Shown here in pieces: positions 7,682 through 18,803 of a DNA stretch of 44,350 nt. The stretch lies in the NCBI RefSeq assembly GCF_008369065.1, contig NZ_VDFC01000046.1, forward strand, positions 1,159,485 through 1,203,834, written 5' to 3'. Positions within the stretch are counted from its first letter, which is position 1; every line of letters starts with the position of its first letter. This DNA comes from Streptomyces apricus (GTDB taxonomy: Bacteria; Actinomycetota; Actinomycetes; Streptomycetales; Streptomycetaceae). Below the pieces are notes generated by a model, which saw only the letters and a program-made list of their open reading frames with translations, ran no database searches and was not told where the DNA came from. A program made the translations under genes and the position numbers.

Positions 7682-8464
7682 TCAGAGCCAGAAGTCGTAC
7701 GCCAGCTTCGCCACCAGCGCGAACACCACCGTCAGCAGCACGACCCGGACGAACCCGCTGCCCTTCTTGAGCGCGGTGTGCGCCCCGACCATCCCGCCGA
7801 CCAGGTTGAAGACGGCCATCAGCGCGGCAAGCTGCCAGAACACCGTGCCCTTCCAGGCGAACGTGGCCAGGGCGCCGGCGTTGGTGCAGCAGTTGACGAT
7901 CTTCGCGGTGGCGGAGGCCCGTACGAGGTCGAGGTGGAGCAGACCGGTCAGCGCGAGCACCAGGAACGTGCCCGTGCCGGGGCCGACGAGCCCGTCGTAG
8001 AAGCCGATGCCCAGGCCCGCGAGCCCGATCGCGGCCAGCACGCGGCGCGGGGAGACCGGCTCGGTGGAGGGCGCCGAGCCGAAGCCGGGCCGCAGGATCA
8101 CGAAGGCGCCGACGCCGAGCAGGACCACCATGACGACCGGTTTCAGGATGTCGGTGCTCATCCCGGTGGCGACGAACGCCCCCGCGGTGGAGCCGGCGAG
8201 CGCCGCGAGCCCGATCCGCACGGCCGTGCGGACGTCCACGGGCGCCTTGCGCGCGTACGTCACCGCCGCGCCCGTCGTCCCGACGATGGCCACGGCCTTG
8301 TTGGTGCCGAGCGCGTACTGGGCGGCCGAGCCCGTGTTCGGCAGTCCGAGCAGCAGCGCGGGCAGCAGGAGCAGTCCGCCGCCGCCCACGACGGCGTCGA
8401 TCCAGCCGGCCGCCAGCGCGGCGAGGCACAGGACGACGACCATGGTCAGCGAGATGTCGGGCAT
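7682..8464 (-). CDS. TSUP family (TauE/SafE) membrane permease
   Basis: A 260-residue integral membrane protein with about seven to eight hydrophobic segments. The two-fold repeated family motif is visible as AAGWIDAVVGGGGLLLLPALLLG near the N-terminus and GLAGLGIGFYDGLVGPGTGTFLVLALTG in the second half, together with LGTNKAVAIVGTTGAAVTYARK. TSUP proteins export or import small organic or inorganic sulfur anions and related compounds; the substrate here is unknown. It is divergent from the nir operon, sharing a 245-bp intergenic region, so a nitrogen- or sulfite-related substrate is possible but unproved. Confidence 0.9.
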   Translation of the reverse strand: MPDISLTMVVVLCLAALAAGWIDAVVGGGGLLLLPALLLGLPNTGSAAQYALGTNKAVAIVGTTGAAVTYARKAPVDVRTAVRIGLAALAGSTAGAFVATGMSTDILKPVVMVVLLGVGAFVILRPGFGSAPSTEPVSPRRVLAAIGLAGLGIGFYDGLVGPGTGTFLVLALTGLLHLDLVRASATAKIVNCCTNAGALATFAWKGTVFWQLAALMAVFNLVGGMVGAHTALKKGSGFVRVVLLTVVFALVAKLAYDFWL

Positions 8465-8648
8465 GATCGCGAGCTTATGGACGAGGTAGATGCGTCGTCC
8501 ATCGATCCAGGGAACCTTGAGGGTCTTCTGAGCTTCCCGGCCCGGCGGTCGACGGTGCCGGTACGAAACCCGGGGTCCGGTCGGCCGAAGCCCCGTTCCA
8601 CCTCGCGCGCACCCCTCACATCCGGGCCCCGGTGCCGCTGAGGGCAGC

Positions 8649-8709
8649 GTTCCCCGCGGGAAACAGGCGTGATGCGGACGGGTAACACCGGCACCGCACG
8701 CTGCGGTGC
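8649..8709 (+). promoter_or_regulatory. nir operon promoter: GlnR-like box and leaderless -10 element
   Basis: Four sites with an exact 11-bp period: GTTCC (8649), GAAAC (8660), GATGC (8671) and GTAAC (8682). This is a better GlnR-box match than the nasA one. CACGCT at 8697-8702 ends 7 nt before ATG 8710. The last site lies exactly 28 bp from the start codon, as in nasA, and the intervening bases are largely the same (ACCGCACGCTG / GCCGCACGCTG). No Shine-Dalgarno sequence precedes the ATG. GlnR control of nirB is known in S. coelicolor; its extension to this box is inference. Confidence 0.72.
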
Positions 8710-10020
8710 ATGACCTTGAATACGCGTGTGGTGGTGATCGGCGCCGGCCTCGCGGGCGTGCGTCTCGCCCGCCGGCTCGGAGAGCTCGGTGTGCCCGCCG
8801 TCCTCGTCGGCGAGGAGGAGCACCTTCCCTACAACCGGGTGCTGCTCGCGGAGGTCCTGGCCGGGCGGTACGCCCCCGAGGTCATCGCCCTCCCGGCGCC
8901 CGAGCGGCTGGTGCGTGGCCGGGCGGTGTGCATCGACCGTGCCGGGCGGCGGGTCCAGCTCGCCGACGGCACGGAGATCGCGTACGGCACGCTGGTCCTC
9001 GCCACCGGCTCGAACCCGGTGCTCCCGCCCCTGCGCGGGCTGTTCGGCCCCGGCCGGACCGAACTGCCGCAGGGCGTCCACGCGTTCCGCACGATGGGCG
9101 ACTGCCTGGGCCTCTCGGCGGCCGTCCGGCACGGCACCCGGGCCGTCGTCATCGGCGGCGGACTGCTCGGCGTCTCGGCCGCCCGCGCGCTCGCCCGGCG
9201 CGGCGCGCAGGTGGTGCTGGCCCAGCAGGGCGAACGCCTGATGGAACGGCAGCTCGATCCGACCGCGTCCCGGCTGGTGCTGCGCCACCTCACGGAGCTC
9301 GGCGTCGAGGTGCACACCGAGAGCCGGGTGCGCGGCGTGCGCTGCGTGGAGGGCGCGGTCCGCTCGGTCGAGATGGCCGACGGGTACGCCCTCGGCGCCG
9401 ACCTGGTGGTGCTGGCCTGCGGAGTGCATCCGCGGGTGGGCCTCGCCCGGGACGCGGGCCTCGCCGTGCACAAGGGTGTGATCGTCGACGACGAGCTGCG
9501 CACCTCCGACCCGCACGTCCGGGCCGTCGGCGACTGCGCCCAGCACGACGGCCAGGTGTACGGGCTGGCCGCCCCCGCACTCGAACAGGCCGAGGCGCTG
9601 GCCGGGTTGCTGGCGGGGACACCCGCGGGGGCGGCGCCCGCGGAGGGCGCCGCCCCCGGCTACCGCGGCACTCGCGCCCTCACCCGGCTGACCCTCTCCT
9701 CCGGCGGCTCCCCCGGCGGCCCCCTCGGCTCCGACGGCCGTCCCGGTCCCGGTGGCCGTCCAGGCCCCGGCGGCCCCCTCGACCTCGCCGCGTTCGGGGA
9801 GCAGACGCCGCTCCCCGGCGACGACGTCGTCCAGCTCACCGACGCGACCCGCGGCACCTACCGCAAGGTCGTCGTCCGCGACGACCGCCTGGTGGGCGGG
9901 GTCCTCGTCGGCGAGCTGGGCACCGTCGGCGCCCTCGCCCGCGCCTGGGAGGGAGCGGAGCCGCTCCCCGCGGACGGCGCCCCGCTGCTCCACCTGCTCA
10001 CCAACGATGGAGGCTCCTGA
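8710..10020 (+). CDS. FAD-dependent NAD(P)H oxidoreductase of nitrate/nitrite assimilation
   Basis: A 436-residue pyridine-nucleotide disulfide oxidoreductase-like flavoprotein related to the N-terminal half of NirB. It has an FAD dinucleotide fold (VVVIGAGLAGVRLARRL), LVLATGSNPVLPP, an NAD(P) fold (AVVIGGGLLGVSAARAL) and the second FAD motif VRAVGDCAQHDGQVYGLAAPALEQAEAL. It probably feeds electrons from NAD(P)H to NasA. A Gly/Pro-rich collagen-like stretch at about 337-358 interrupts the C-terminal domain and differs from the ordered sequence around it. Its stop overlaps the nirB ATG by one base, so the two are translationally coupled. The gene begins at a leaderless promoter. Confidence 0.85.
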   Translation: MTLNTRVVVIGAGLAGVRLARRLGELGVPAVLVGEEEHLPYNRVLLAEVLAGRYAPEVIALPAPERLVRGRAVCIDRAGRRVQLADGTEIAYGTLVLATGSNPVLPPLRGLFGPGRTELPQGVHAFRTMGDCLGLSAAVRHGTRAVVIGGGLLGVSAARALARRGAQVVLAQQGERLMERQLDPTASRLVLRHLTELGVEVHTESRVRGVRCVEGAVRSVEMADGYALGADLVVLACGVHPRVGLARDAGLAVHKGVIVDDELRTSDPHVRAVGDCAQHDGQVYGLAAPALEQAEALAGLLAGTPAGAAPAEGAAPGYRGTRALTRLTLSSGGSPGGPLGSDGRPGPGGRPGPGGPLDLAAFGEQTPLPGDDVVQLTDATRGTYRKVVVRDDRLVGGVLVGELGTVGALARAWEGAEPLPADGAPLLHLLTNDGGS

Positions 10021-12683
10021 TGTCCACGACCGCACCCGCGGGGACCGGGCCCCGGCCCACGATCGTGCTCGTCGGCCACGGCATGGTCGGCCAGCGCTTC
10101 CTCGAAGCGCTCGCCGAGCGCGGCCTGACCGCCACGCACCGCGTGGTCGTGCTGTGCGAGGAGCCGCGCCCCGCGTACGACCGCGTCCAGCTGACCTCGT
10201 ACTTCTCGGGCCGCACGCCCGAGGAACTGTCCATGACGGACCCGGCGTTCCTCGCGGACCACGGGATCGAGCTGCACCTCGGCGACCCGGCCGAGAGCGT
10301 GGACCGGACCGCCCGGCAGGTCACCGCCCGCTCCGGTCTGGTCGTCGGCTACGACACGCTGGTCCTCGCCACCGGCTCGTTCCCCTTCGTGCCGCCCGTG
10401 CCGGGCAAGGACGCCGAGGGCTGCTTCGTCTACCGCACCATCGAGGACCTGCTCGCCATCGAGGCGTACGCGAAGGCGCGGGCGACGACCGGCGCCGTGG
10501 TGGGCGGCGGACTGCTCGGCCTCGAAGCGGCCGGCGCGCTGCAGGGGCTCGGACTCACCACGCACATCGTGGAGTTCGCCCCGCGGCTGATGCCCGTCCA
10601 GGTCGACGAGGGCGGCGGCGCCGCGCTGCTGCGCACCATCGAGGGCATGGGCCTGACCGTCCACACCGGCACGGGCACGCAGGAGGTCGTCACCGGTGAC
10701 GACGGCGCCGTGACCGGCATGAAACTCTCCGACGGCTCCACGGTCGCCACCGACCTGGTGGTGTTCTCGGCCGGTGTACGGCCCCGTGACCAGCTCGCCC
10801 GCGACAGCGGCCTGACCGTGGGCGAGCGCGGCGGCATCAGCGTCGACGAGCAGTGCCGTACGGTCTCCGACCCGCGCGTCTTCGCGATCGGCGAGTGCGC
10901 GCTGGCCTCCGACGGCCGGGTGTACGGCCTGGTGGCGCCGGGCTACGAGATGGCGGAGACGGCCGCGGCCACGATCGCCGCCGACGGGATGTCCCCGGAG
11001 CTCTCCGCCGAGGGGATGCCCCCGGCCGTCGCCTCCGGCACGGCGTCCTTCACCGGCGCCGACCTCTCGACCAAGCTGAAGCTCCTCGGCGTCGACGTCG
11101 CCTCCTTCGGAGACGCGCACGGCGCCGCCGCCGACTGCCTCGACGTCGTCTACTCGGACTCCCGCTCCGGCACGTACAAGAAGCTGGTCATCGGGTCCGG
11201 CGGGGAGCTGCTGGGCGGCATCCTGGTCGGCGACGCGGAGGCGTACGGGACCCTGCGCGCCTTCACCGGCTCGGTGCCGCCGATCGCCCCGGAGCAGCTG
11301 GTGCTGCCGGCCGGTGCGGGCGCGCCCGTGCAGCTCGGCCCGTCCGCCCTGCCCGACGAGGCGATCGTCTGCTCCTGCCACAACGTCACCAAGGGTGCGA
11401 TCCGCGGCGCGGTCACCGAGCACTCCTGCACGACGGTCCCCGAGGTCAAGAAGTGCACCAAGGCCGGTACCGGCTGCGGCAGTTGCGTCAAGGTGCTCGG
11501 CCAGCTGGTCACCGCCGAGCTGGAGGCGAGCGGCGTCGAGGTCGACAAGGGCCTGTGCGGCTGCTTCGCACAGACCCGCGAGGAGCTGTACGAGATCGTC
11601 CTGGCCCTGCGCGTCTCCTCCTACCGGCAGCTCCTGGACCGCTACGGCCGCGAGGACGCGCGGGGCGGCGACGGCTGCGAGGTCTGCAAGCCCGCGGTCG
11701 GCTCGGTCATCGCCTCGCTCGCGCCCGTGATCGGCGCCGAGAACCACGTCCTGGGCGGTGAGCAGGCCGCCCTCCAGGACACCAACGACCACTTCCTGGC
11801 CAACCTGCAGAAGAACGGCTCGTACTCGATCGTGCCGCGCATCCCCGGCGGCGAGATCACCCCGGAGAAGCTCATCGTGATCGGCGAGGTGGCCCGCGAC
11901 TTCGGGCTCTACACGAAGATCACGGGCGGCCAGCGGATCGACATGTTCGGCGCCCGCGTCGAGCAGCTGCCGCTCATCTGGACCCGGTTGGTGGACGCCG
12001 GTTTCGAGTCCGGGCACGCGTACGGGAAGTCGCTGCGGACGGTCAAGTCGTGCGTGGGGCAGACCTGGTGCCGGTACGGCGTGCAGGACTCGGTGCGCAT
12101 GGCCATCGACCTGGAGCTGCGCTACCGGGGCCTGCGCTCCCCGCACAAGCTCAAGTCGGCCGTCTCGGGGTGCGCCCGGGAGTGCGCGGAGGCGCAGTCG
12201 AAGGACTTCGGCGTCATCGCCACCGCCAACGGCTGGAACCTGTACGTCGGCGGCAACGGCGGTGCCACCCCGCGCCACGCGGACCTGCTGGCCCAGGACC
12301 TCTCGGACGCCGAACTCGTCCGGCTCATCGACCGGTTCCTGATGTTCTACATCCGTACGGCCGACCGCCTGGAGCGCACCTCGACCTGGCTGGAGCGGAT
12401 CGACGGCGGCCTGGACCACGTCCGCGACGTGGTCGTGGAGGACTCGCTGGGCATCTGCGAGGAGCTGGAGTCGCTGATGGCGGCGCACGTCGACGCCTAC
12501 CGCGACGAGTGGGCCGAGACCATCAAGGACCCGGAGAAGCTGTCCCGCTTCGTCTCCTTCGTCAACGCGCCGGACACGCCCGACCCGGTCGTCGGCTTCG
12601 TCCCCGAGCGCGACCAGATCAAGCCCGACCTGCCGCTGCTGGCCATCGGCATCCGTCCCCTGGAAGGAAGCGCCCAGCGATGA
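10020..12683 (+). CDS. nirB: Assimilatory nitrite reductase [NAD(P)H], large subunit
   Basis: An 887-residue cytoplasmic enzyme reducing nitrite to ammonium with six electrons. The FAD/NAD(P)H domains come first (IVLVGHGMVGQRFLEAL, VVGGGLLGLEAAGAL, VFAIGECALASDGRVYGL). Two BFD-like 2Fe-2S segments follow: CSCHN at 451 with CTKAGTGCGSC at about 479-489, then CGCF and CEVC. Next are the ferredoxin-like half domains and the siroheme/4Fe-4S site, SCVGQTWC at about 676 and SGCARECAEAQSKDFG at about 715, with all four cysteines present. GGAGG precedes the ATG, which overlaps the upstream stop. The 3' end overlaps nirD as ATGA. The chelatase at 165 can supply siroheme. Confidence 0.95.
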   Translation: MSTTAPAGTGPRPTIVLVGHGMVGQRFLEALAERGLTATHRVVVLCEEPRPAYDRVQLTSYFSGRTPEELSMTDPAFLADHGIELHLGDPAESVDRTARQVTARSGLVVGYDTLVLATGSFPFVPPVPGKDAEGCFVYRTIEDLLAIEAYAKARATTGAVVGGGLLGLEAAGALQGLGLTTHIVEFAPRLMPVQVDEGGGAALLRTIEGMGLTVHTGTGTQEVVTGDDGAVTGMKLSDGSTVATDLVVFSAGVRPRDQLARDSGLTVGERGGISVDEQCRTVSDPRVFAIGECALASDGRVYGLVAPGYEMAETAAATIAADGMSPELSAEGMPPAVASGTASFTGADLSTKLKLLGVDVASFGDAHGAAADCLDVVYSDSRSGTYKKLVIGSGGELLGGILVGDAEAYGTLRAFTGSVPPIAPEQLVLPAGAGAPVQLGPSALPDEAIVCSCHNVTKGAIRGAVTEHSCTTVPEVKKCTKAGTGCGSCVKVLGQLVTAELEASGVEVDKGLCGCFAQTREELYEIVLALRVSSYRQLLDRYGREDARGGDGCEVCKPAVGSVIASLAPVIGAENHVLGGEQAALQDTNDHFLANLQKNGSYSIVPRIPGGEITPEKLIVIGEVARDFGLYTKITGGQRIDMFGARVEQLPLIWTRLVDAGFESGHAYGKSLRTVKSCVGQTWCRYGVQDSVRMAIDLELRYRGLRSPHKLKSAVSGCARECAEAQSKDFGVIATANGWNLYVGGNGGATPRHADLLAQDLSDAELVRLIDRFLMFYIRTADRLERTSTWLERIDGGLDHVRDVVVEDSLGICEELESLMAAHVDAYRDEWAETIKDPEKLSRFVSFVNAPDTPDPVVGFVPERDQIKPDLPLLAIGIRPLEGSAQR

Positions 12684-13066
12684 CGCTCGCACCCGAGACG
12701 ACCACGACGCTCACGGTCCGGCTCCGGCCGGCCGCGACCGCCGCGACCGCCGCGCCCGGCGCCGACGACGGCTGGCTCGCCGTCTGCGACCTGTCCGTGC
12801 TGATCCCCGGCCGGGGGGTGGCCGCGCTGCTGCCGGACGGGCGGCAGGCGGCGGTGTTCATGGACCGGGCGGGACGGGTGTACGCGATCGACAACCGGGA
12901 CCCGTTCTCCGGGGCCGCCGTCCTGTCCCGCGGGCTCACCGGCTCCCACCGGGGGCGGGCGTTCGTCGCCTCGCCCCTGCTGAAACAGCGGTTCGACCTG
13001 GCGTCGGGCCTGTGCCTGGACGACGAGTCGGTGCGCGTGACGACGTACGAGGTACAGGTGGAGTAG
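12680..13066 (+). CDS. nirD: Nitrite reductase small subunit NirD
   Basis: A 128-residue Rieske-fold partner of NirB (WLAVCDLSVLIPGRGVAALL, VYAIDNRDPFSGAAVLSRGL, VASPLLKQRFDLASGLCLDD). As usual for NirD, the Cys-x-His pairs that bind a Rieske cluster are missing, so it has a structural rather than redox role. ATG 12680 overlaps the nirB stop (ATGA), with GGAAGGAAG upstream. It is the last gene of the operon and is followed by the dispersed repeat. Confidence 0.92.
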   Translation: MTLAPETTTTLTVRLRPAATAATAAPGADDGWLAVCDLSVLIPGRGVAALLPDGRQAAVFMDRAGRVYAIDNRDPFSGAAVLSRGLTGSHRGRAFVASPLLKQRFDLASGLCLDDESVRVTTYEVQVE

Positions 13067-13127
13067 GGCTCCGCCCGAAGCCAGGGTTCCGCCCGGGGCG
13101 TTGTCGGGTGCGGGTCCGGATGTGGCC

Positions 13128-13299
13128 GGTCGCGCAGTTCCCCGCGCCCCTATCGGGGCGCCTAGGCTGAACCCGGCCCCGTAAGGGGCGCGGGGAACTG
13201 CGCGACCAGCCCCCACCGGCCCGCAGCTTCATGACGTATTCCCGGCGGAACTCCCCGCCCCGTCAGGGGCGCGGGGAACTGCGCGACCAGCCCCCACCG
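13128..13299. repeat. Three copies of the dispersed repeat after the nir operon
   Basis: One forward core, GCGCAGTTCCCCGCGCCCCT (ending 13151), and two reverse cores followed by GCGACCAGCCCCCACCGG (13184-13218 and 13265-13299). Forward and first reverse copies can fold into a hairpin that may end nir transcription. The two reverse copies are near-identical over about 35 bp, a recent local duplication. Confidence 0.78.
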
Positions 13300-13335
13300 G
13301 GCCGCAGACGGGGCGCATGCGGAGGGAGCCAGGCC

Positions 13336-14268
13336 ATGGCCGGCTGGAACGTGCGTGACATCCCCGACCAGCGCGGGCGCGCGGCCGTCGTCACCGGGGC
13401 CAACAGCGGGATCGGCTACGTCACCGCCCGGGAGCTGGCGCGGCGCGGCGCCCGGGTCGTGCTCGCCTGCCGGAGCGAGACCCGAGCCGGCGCGGCCGTC
13501 GAGCGGCTCGCCGCCGAGGTCCCGCACGCCGACGTACGGTTCGCCCCGCTGGACCTCGCCGACCTCTCCTCCGTACGGGAGTTCGCGACCGCGTACCCGC
13601 GCGAGCACGGCCGGCTCGACCTGCTGATCGACAACGCCGGTGTGATGGCCCTGCCGCAGGGACGGACCGCGGACGGCTTCGAGACGCAGTTCGGGGTCAA
13701 CCACCTCGGCCACTTCGCGCTCACCGGACTGCTGATGCCCCTGCTGCTCGCCACGCCCGGCGCCCGCGTGGTGAGCGTGTCCAGCGTCCTGCACGTGCTG
13801 GGCACCGTCGACCTCCACGACCTGAACACCGAGCGGCCGTACCGCCGCTGGATCGCGTACGGGCGCTCGAAGACGGCCAACCTGCTGTTCGTACACGAGC
13901 TGGCCCGCCGCCTCGCCGCCGCCGGCTCGGACGTGGTGGCGGCCGCCGCGCACCCCGGGTACGCCGCGACCGACCTCATGTCCGCGGGCCCGAGGATGGA
14001 GGGCCGCAGGGGCAAGGAGCTCTTCATGGCCGTCGGCAGCCGCTTCGTCGCGCTGTCCGCGCAGGCGGGCGCCGTGCCCACGCTGTACGCGGCGACGGCG
14101 CCCGGCGTCCGGCCGGACTCCTTCACCGGCCCGTCCGCGCTGAGCCGCCGCGGCACCCCCGTACGCGCCGCGCGCGCCCGGTGGACCCTCGACGACCGGG
14201 CCGCACGCCTGCTCTGGGAGGCGTCGGAACGGCTGACGGGCGTCACGTACGACGCGCTCCCGGCCTGA
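13336..14268 (+). CDS. Short-chain dehydrogenase/reductase (SDR)
   Basis: A 310-residue classical SDR of the retinol dehydrogenase/WWOX-like type. It has a cofactor motif TGANSGIG at 20-27, LACRSETR after beta-2 (suggesting NADP preference), DNAGVM, a catalytic Ser in VSVSSVLH and YGRSKTAN carrying the Tyr-x3-Lys pair, all intact. The substrate is unknown; hydrophobic alcohols or ketones are usual for the group. The start is ATG 13336 with GGAGGGAG about 8 nt upstream; the longer reading frame upstream runs through the repeats and is not coding. It appears monocistronic. Confidence 0.9.
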   Translation: MAGWNVRDIPDQRGRAAVVTGANSGIGYVTARELARRGARVVLACRSETRAGAAVERLAAEVPHADVRFAPLDLADLSSVREFATAYPREHGRLDLLIDNAGVMALPQGRTADGFETQFGVNHLGHFALTGLLMPLLLATPGARVVSVSSVLHVLGTVDLHDLNTERPYRRWIAYGRSKTANLLFVHELARRLAAAGSDVVAAAAHPGYAATDLMSAGPRMEGRRGKELFMAVGSRFVALSAQAGAVPTLYAATAPGVRPDSFTGPSALSRRGTPVRAARARWTLDDRAARLLWEASERLTGVTYDALPA

Positions 14269-14284
14269 CGTGCACCCGGAGCCC

Positions 14285-14349
14285 GACGCACAGGCGTGAT
14301 GCGCAGGCGCGACGCACAGATGTGACGCGCAGGCGTGACGCGTGCACGT
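14285..14349. repeat. 13-bp tandem repeat, five copies
   Basis: Units of 13 bp: GACGCACAGGCGT (14285), GATGCGCAGGCGC (14298), GACGCACAGATGT (14311), GACGCGCAGGCGT (14324) and the degenerate GACGCGTGCACGT (14337). They are just after the SDR stop and before the PhoX-like gene. A regulatory role is possible but not shown. Confidence 0.8.
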
Positions 14350-14449
14350 CACCACGCGGTCACGGTGCGTCCACCCCGCCCCCCTAGGCTCCGGCGGTGC
14401 GCCACCCCGTCCGCCGGTCGGGGCAGCATCGGCACCCCTTGGAGCGACA

Positions 14450-15610
14450 GTGGAACGTCGTACCCTCCTGCGCGCGGCCGTCCTCGGCGGTTCGTCGGCC
14501 GTCCTCGGCGGCACCCTGTGGCGCGGCGCCGCGTACGCCGCGCCCGCCCAGCCCGGCACCGGCCCGTACGGGGCGCTCGGCGCGGCGGACGCGAACGGCG
14601 TCAGGCTGCCGGCCGGCTTCACCAGCCGGGTGATCGCCCGGTCGGGCCAGCCGGTCGCCGGCACCTCGTACACCTGGCACAACGCACCGGACGGCGGCGC
14701 CTGTTACGCCGACGGCAGCGGCTGGATCTACGTCTCCAACTCCGAGATCAACCCGTCCGGCGGCGCGAGCGCGGTGAGGTTCTCGTCGGCGGGCGCGATC
14801 ACCGGCGCGTACCGCGTCCTGTCCGGCACCCGGCAGAACTGCGCGGGCGGCAGGACGCCGTGGAACACCTGGCTGTCCTGCGAGGAGGTGTCCCTCGGGT
14901 ACGTCTACGAGACCGACCCGTGGGGGGTGAACGCGGCGGTGCGCCGGGACGCCATGGGCCGCTTCAAGCACGAGGCGGCCGCCGCCGACCCGGTACGCAA
15001 GGTGGTGTACCTGACCGAGGACGAGACGAACGGCTGCTTCTACCGGTTCGTGCCGACGACCTGGGGCAGCCTCTCCGCCGGCACGCTCCAGGTCCTGGTC
15101 GCGGGGAACGCCACCTCCGGCTCCTTCACCTGGGCGAACGTGCCCGACCCGGACGGCTCGCCCACCACCACCCGTACCCAGGTCTCGGGGGCGAAGAAGT
15201 TCGACGGCGGCGAGGGCTGCCACTACGCCGACGACACGGTCTGGTTCACCACCAAGGGCGACAACCGCGTCTGGCAGCTGAACCTCACGACCAGCACCTA
15301 CGAGCTGGCGTACGACGACTCGCTCGTCACCTCCGGCACGGCCCCGCTGACCGGCGTCGACAACATCACCGGCACCGCGTCCGGCGACCTGTTCGTCGCC
15401 GAGGACGGCGGGAACATGGAGATCTGCGTCATCACGCCGGACGACGTGATCGCGCCCTTCCTGCGCCTGGAGGGCCAGTCCGGCTCGGAGATCACCGGCC
15501 CCGCCTTCTCCCCCGACGGCACCCGCCTCTACTTCTCCAGCCAGCGCGGCACCAGCGGCAGCTCGTCGGGCGGCATCACGTACGAGGTGAAGGGCCCGTT
15601 CCGCGCGTAG
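14450..15610 (+). CDS. PhoX-like (DUF839) secreted protein with Tat signal
   Basis: A 386-residue beta-propeller protein of the PhoX/DUF839 family, exported in folded form. The N-terminus VERRTLLRAAVLGGSSAVLGG is a twin-arginine signal with a likely cleavage after AYAAPA. Family landmarks are GFTSRVIARSGQ, WHNAPDGGACY, CAGGRTPWNTWLSCEE, GYVYETDP, KHEAAAADP, YLTEDE and FDGGEGCHY. PhoX enzymes are calcium-dependent alkaline phosphatases, but many DUF839 proteins have not been tested, so phosphatase activity is only likely. The start is GTG 14450 with GGAG 6 nt upstream. It is shorter than typical PhoX (over 600 residues) and belongs to the short group. No PHO box was identified. Confidence 0.87.
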   Translation: MERRTLLRAAVLGGSSAVLGGTLWRGAAYAAPAQPGTGPYGALGAADANGVRLPAGFTSRVIARSGQPVAGTSYTWHNAPDGGACYADGSGWIYVSNSEINPSGGASAVRFSSAGAITGAYRVLSGTRQNCAGGRTPWNTWLSCEEVSLGYVYETDPWGVNAAVRRDAMGRFKHEAAAADPVRKVVYLTEDETNGCFYRFVPTTWGSLSAGTLQVLVAGNATSGSFTWANVPDPDGSPTTTRTQVSGAKKFDGGEGCHYADDTVWFTTKGDNRVWQLNLTTSTYELAYDDSLVTSGTAPLTGVDNITGTASGDLFVAEDGGNMEICVITPDDVIAPFLRLEGQSGSEITGPAFSPDGTRLYFSSQRGTSGSSSGGITYEVKGPFRA

Positions 15611-15620
15611 CCGGACACGC

Positions 15621-15657
15621 CGCGGGGGCGGCACCCCGCACAGGTGCCGCCCCCGTG
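15621..15657. terminator. Hairpin between convergent phoX-like gene and ppdK
   Basis: CGGGGGCGGCACC (15623-15635) pairs perfectly with GGTGCCGCCCCCG (15643-15655) around a 7-nt loop, extended by two more pairs. It lies 12 nt after the PhoX-like stop and is followed by CTCTTTC. It may serve both strands. Confidence 0.8.
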
Positions 15658-15737
15658 GCCTCTTTCGTGCACCGGGGCCGTGATCCGTCGGTGAGGGTGG
15701 GATGGCAGATCACGGTCCCGGATCCTGCGGTCCGGGG

Positions 15738-18488
<2,751 letters not shown>

Positions 18489-18537
18489 GGGTCTCGACTC
18501 CTCGACGACGCGGTGGCTGCCCTGACGACGGGGAACA

Positions 18538-18562
18538 TACCCAGATCGAAGGCACCTGGGTA
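18538..18562 (-). promoter_or_regulatory. TACCCAG/CTGGGTA inverted repeat in the ppdK leader
   Basis: TACCCAG (18538-18544) and CTGGGTA (18556-18562) form a perfect 7-bp inverted repeat with an 11-bp spacer. The centre is about 62 bp upstream of the ppdK start. The position suits an operator or an mRNA hairpin. The regulator is unknown. Confidence 0.5.
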
Positions 18563-18691
18563 CGTCCACTTGCGCGTCATACGGCTGTAACCACCCGTCC
18601 GCCAGCGGATCGAAAGTCAAGGGAAGGTAAGCCGTTGAGCCCTACAGCCTTCACCTCTTGAACGGACCCGTGCGCGCAACCCTGAAAAACC

Positions 18692-18803
18692 GCTCACATG
18701 AGCAGTCGATGTCACGCCTGAGTTCACGCGGTAAAGGATCAAAGGGTGGCACTGAGTGCCACCCTTTGAGAAGTGCAGCCGCCCAAGATCCGCTCATCTG
18801 AGC
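18692..18803. promoter_or_regulatory. 31-bp palindrome flanked by two GCTCAnnTGAGC sites, upstream of ppdK
   Basis: Between ppdK and the ROK gene lies a perfect palindrome at 18739-18769: TCAAAGGGTGGCACT, a central G, then its complement AGTGCCACCCTTTGA. On each side is a 12-bp site, GCTCACATGAGC (18692-18703) and GCTCATCTGAGC (18792-18803), exactly 100 bp apart. No poly-T follows the palindrome, so it looks more like an operator than a terminator. TGGCACT/AGTGCCA recalls CIRCE half-sites but lacks the 9-bp CIRCE spacer. No gene is visible in 18489-18915; a 60-codon minus-strand frame here has no supporting features. Confidence 0.55.

Noticed and set aside
9858..12692. Minus-strand reading frame of 944 codons opposite nirB and nirD
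   Set aside because: Shadow frame; low-complexity translation, and the plus strand has complete nitrite reductase genes.
18739..18769. CIRCE/HrcA operator
   Set aside because: Half-sites resemble CIRCE, but CIRCE needs a 9-bp spacer and heat-shock genes; here the spacer is one base and the gene is ppdK.
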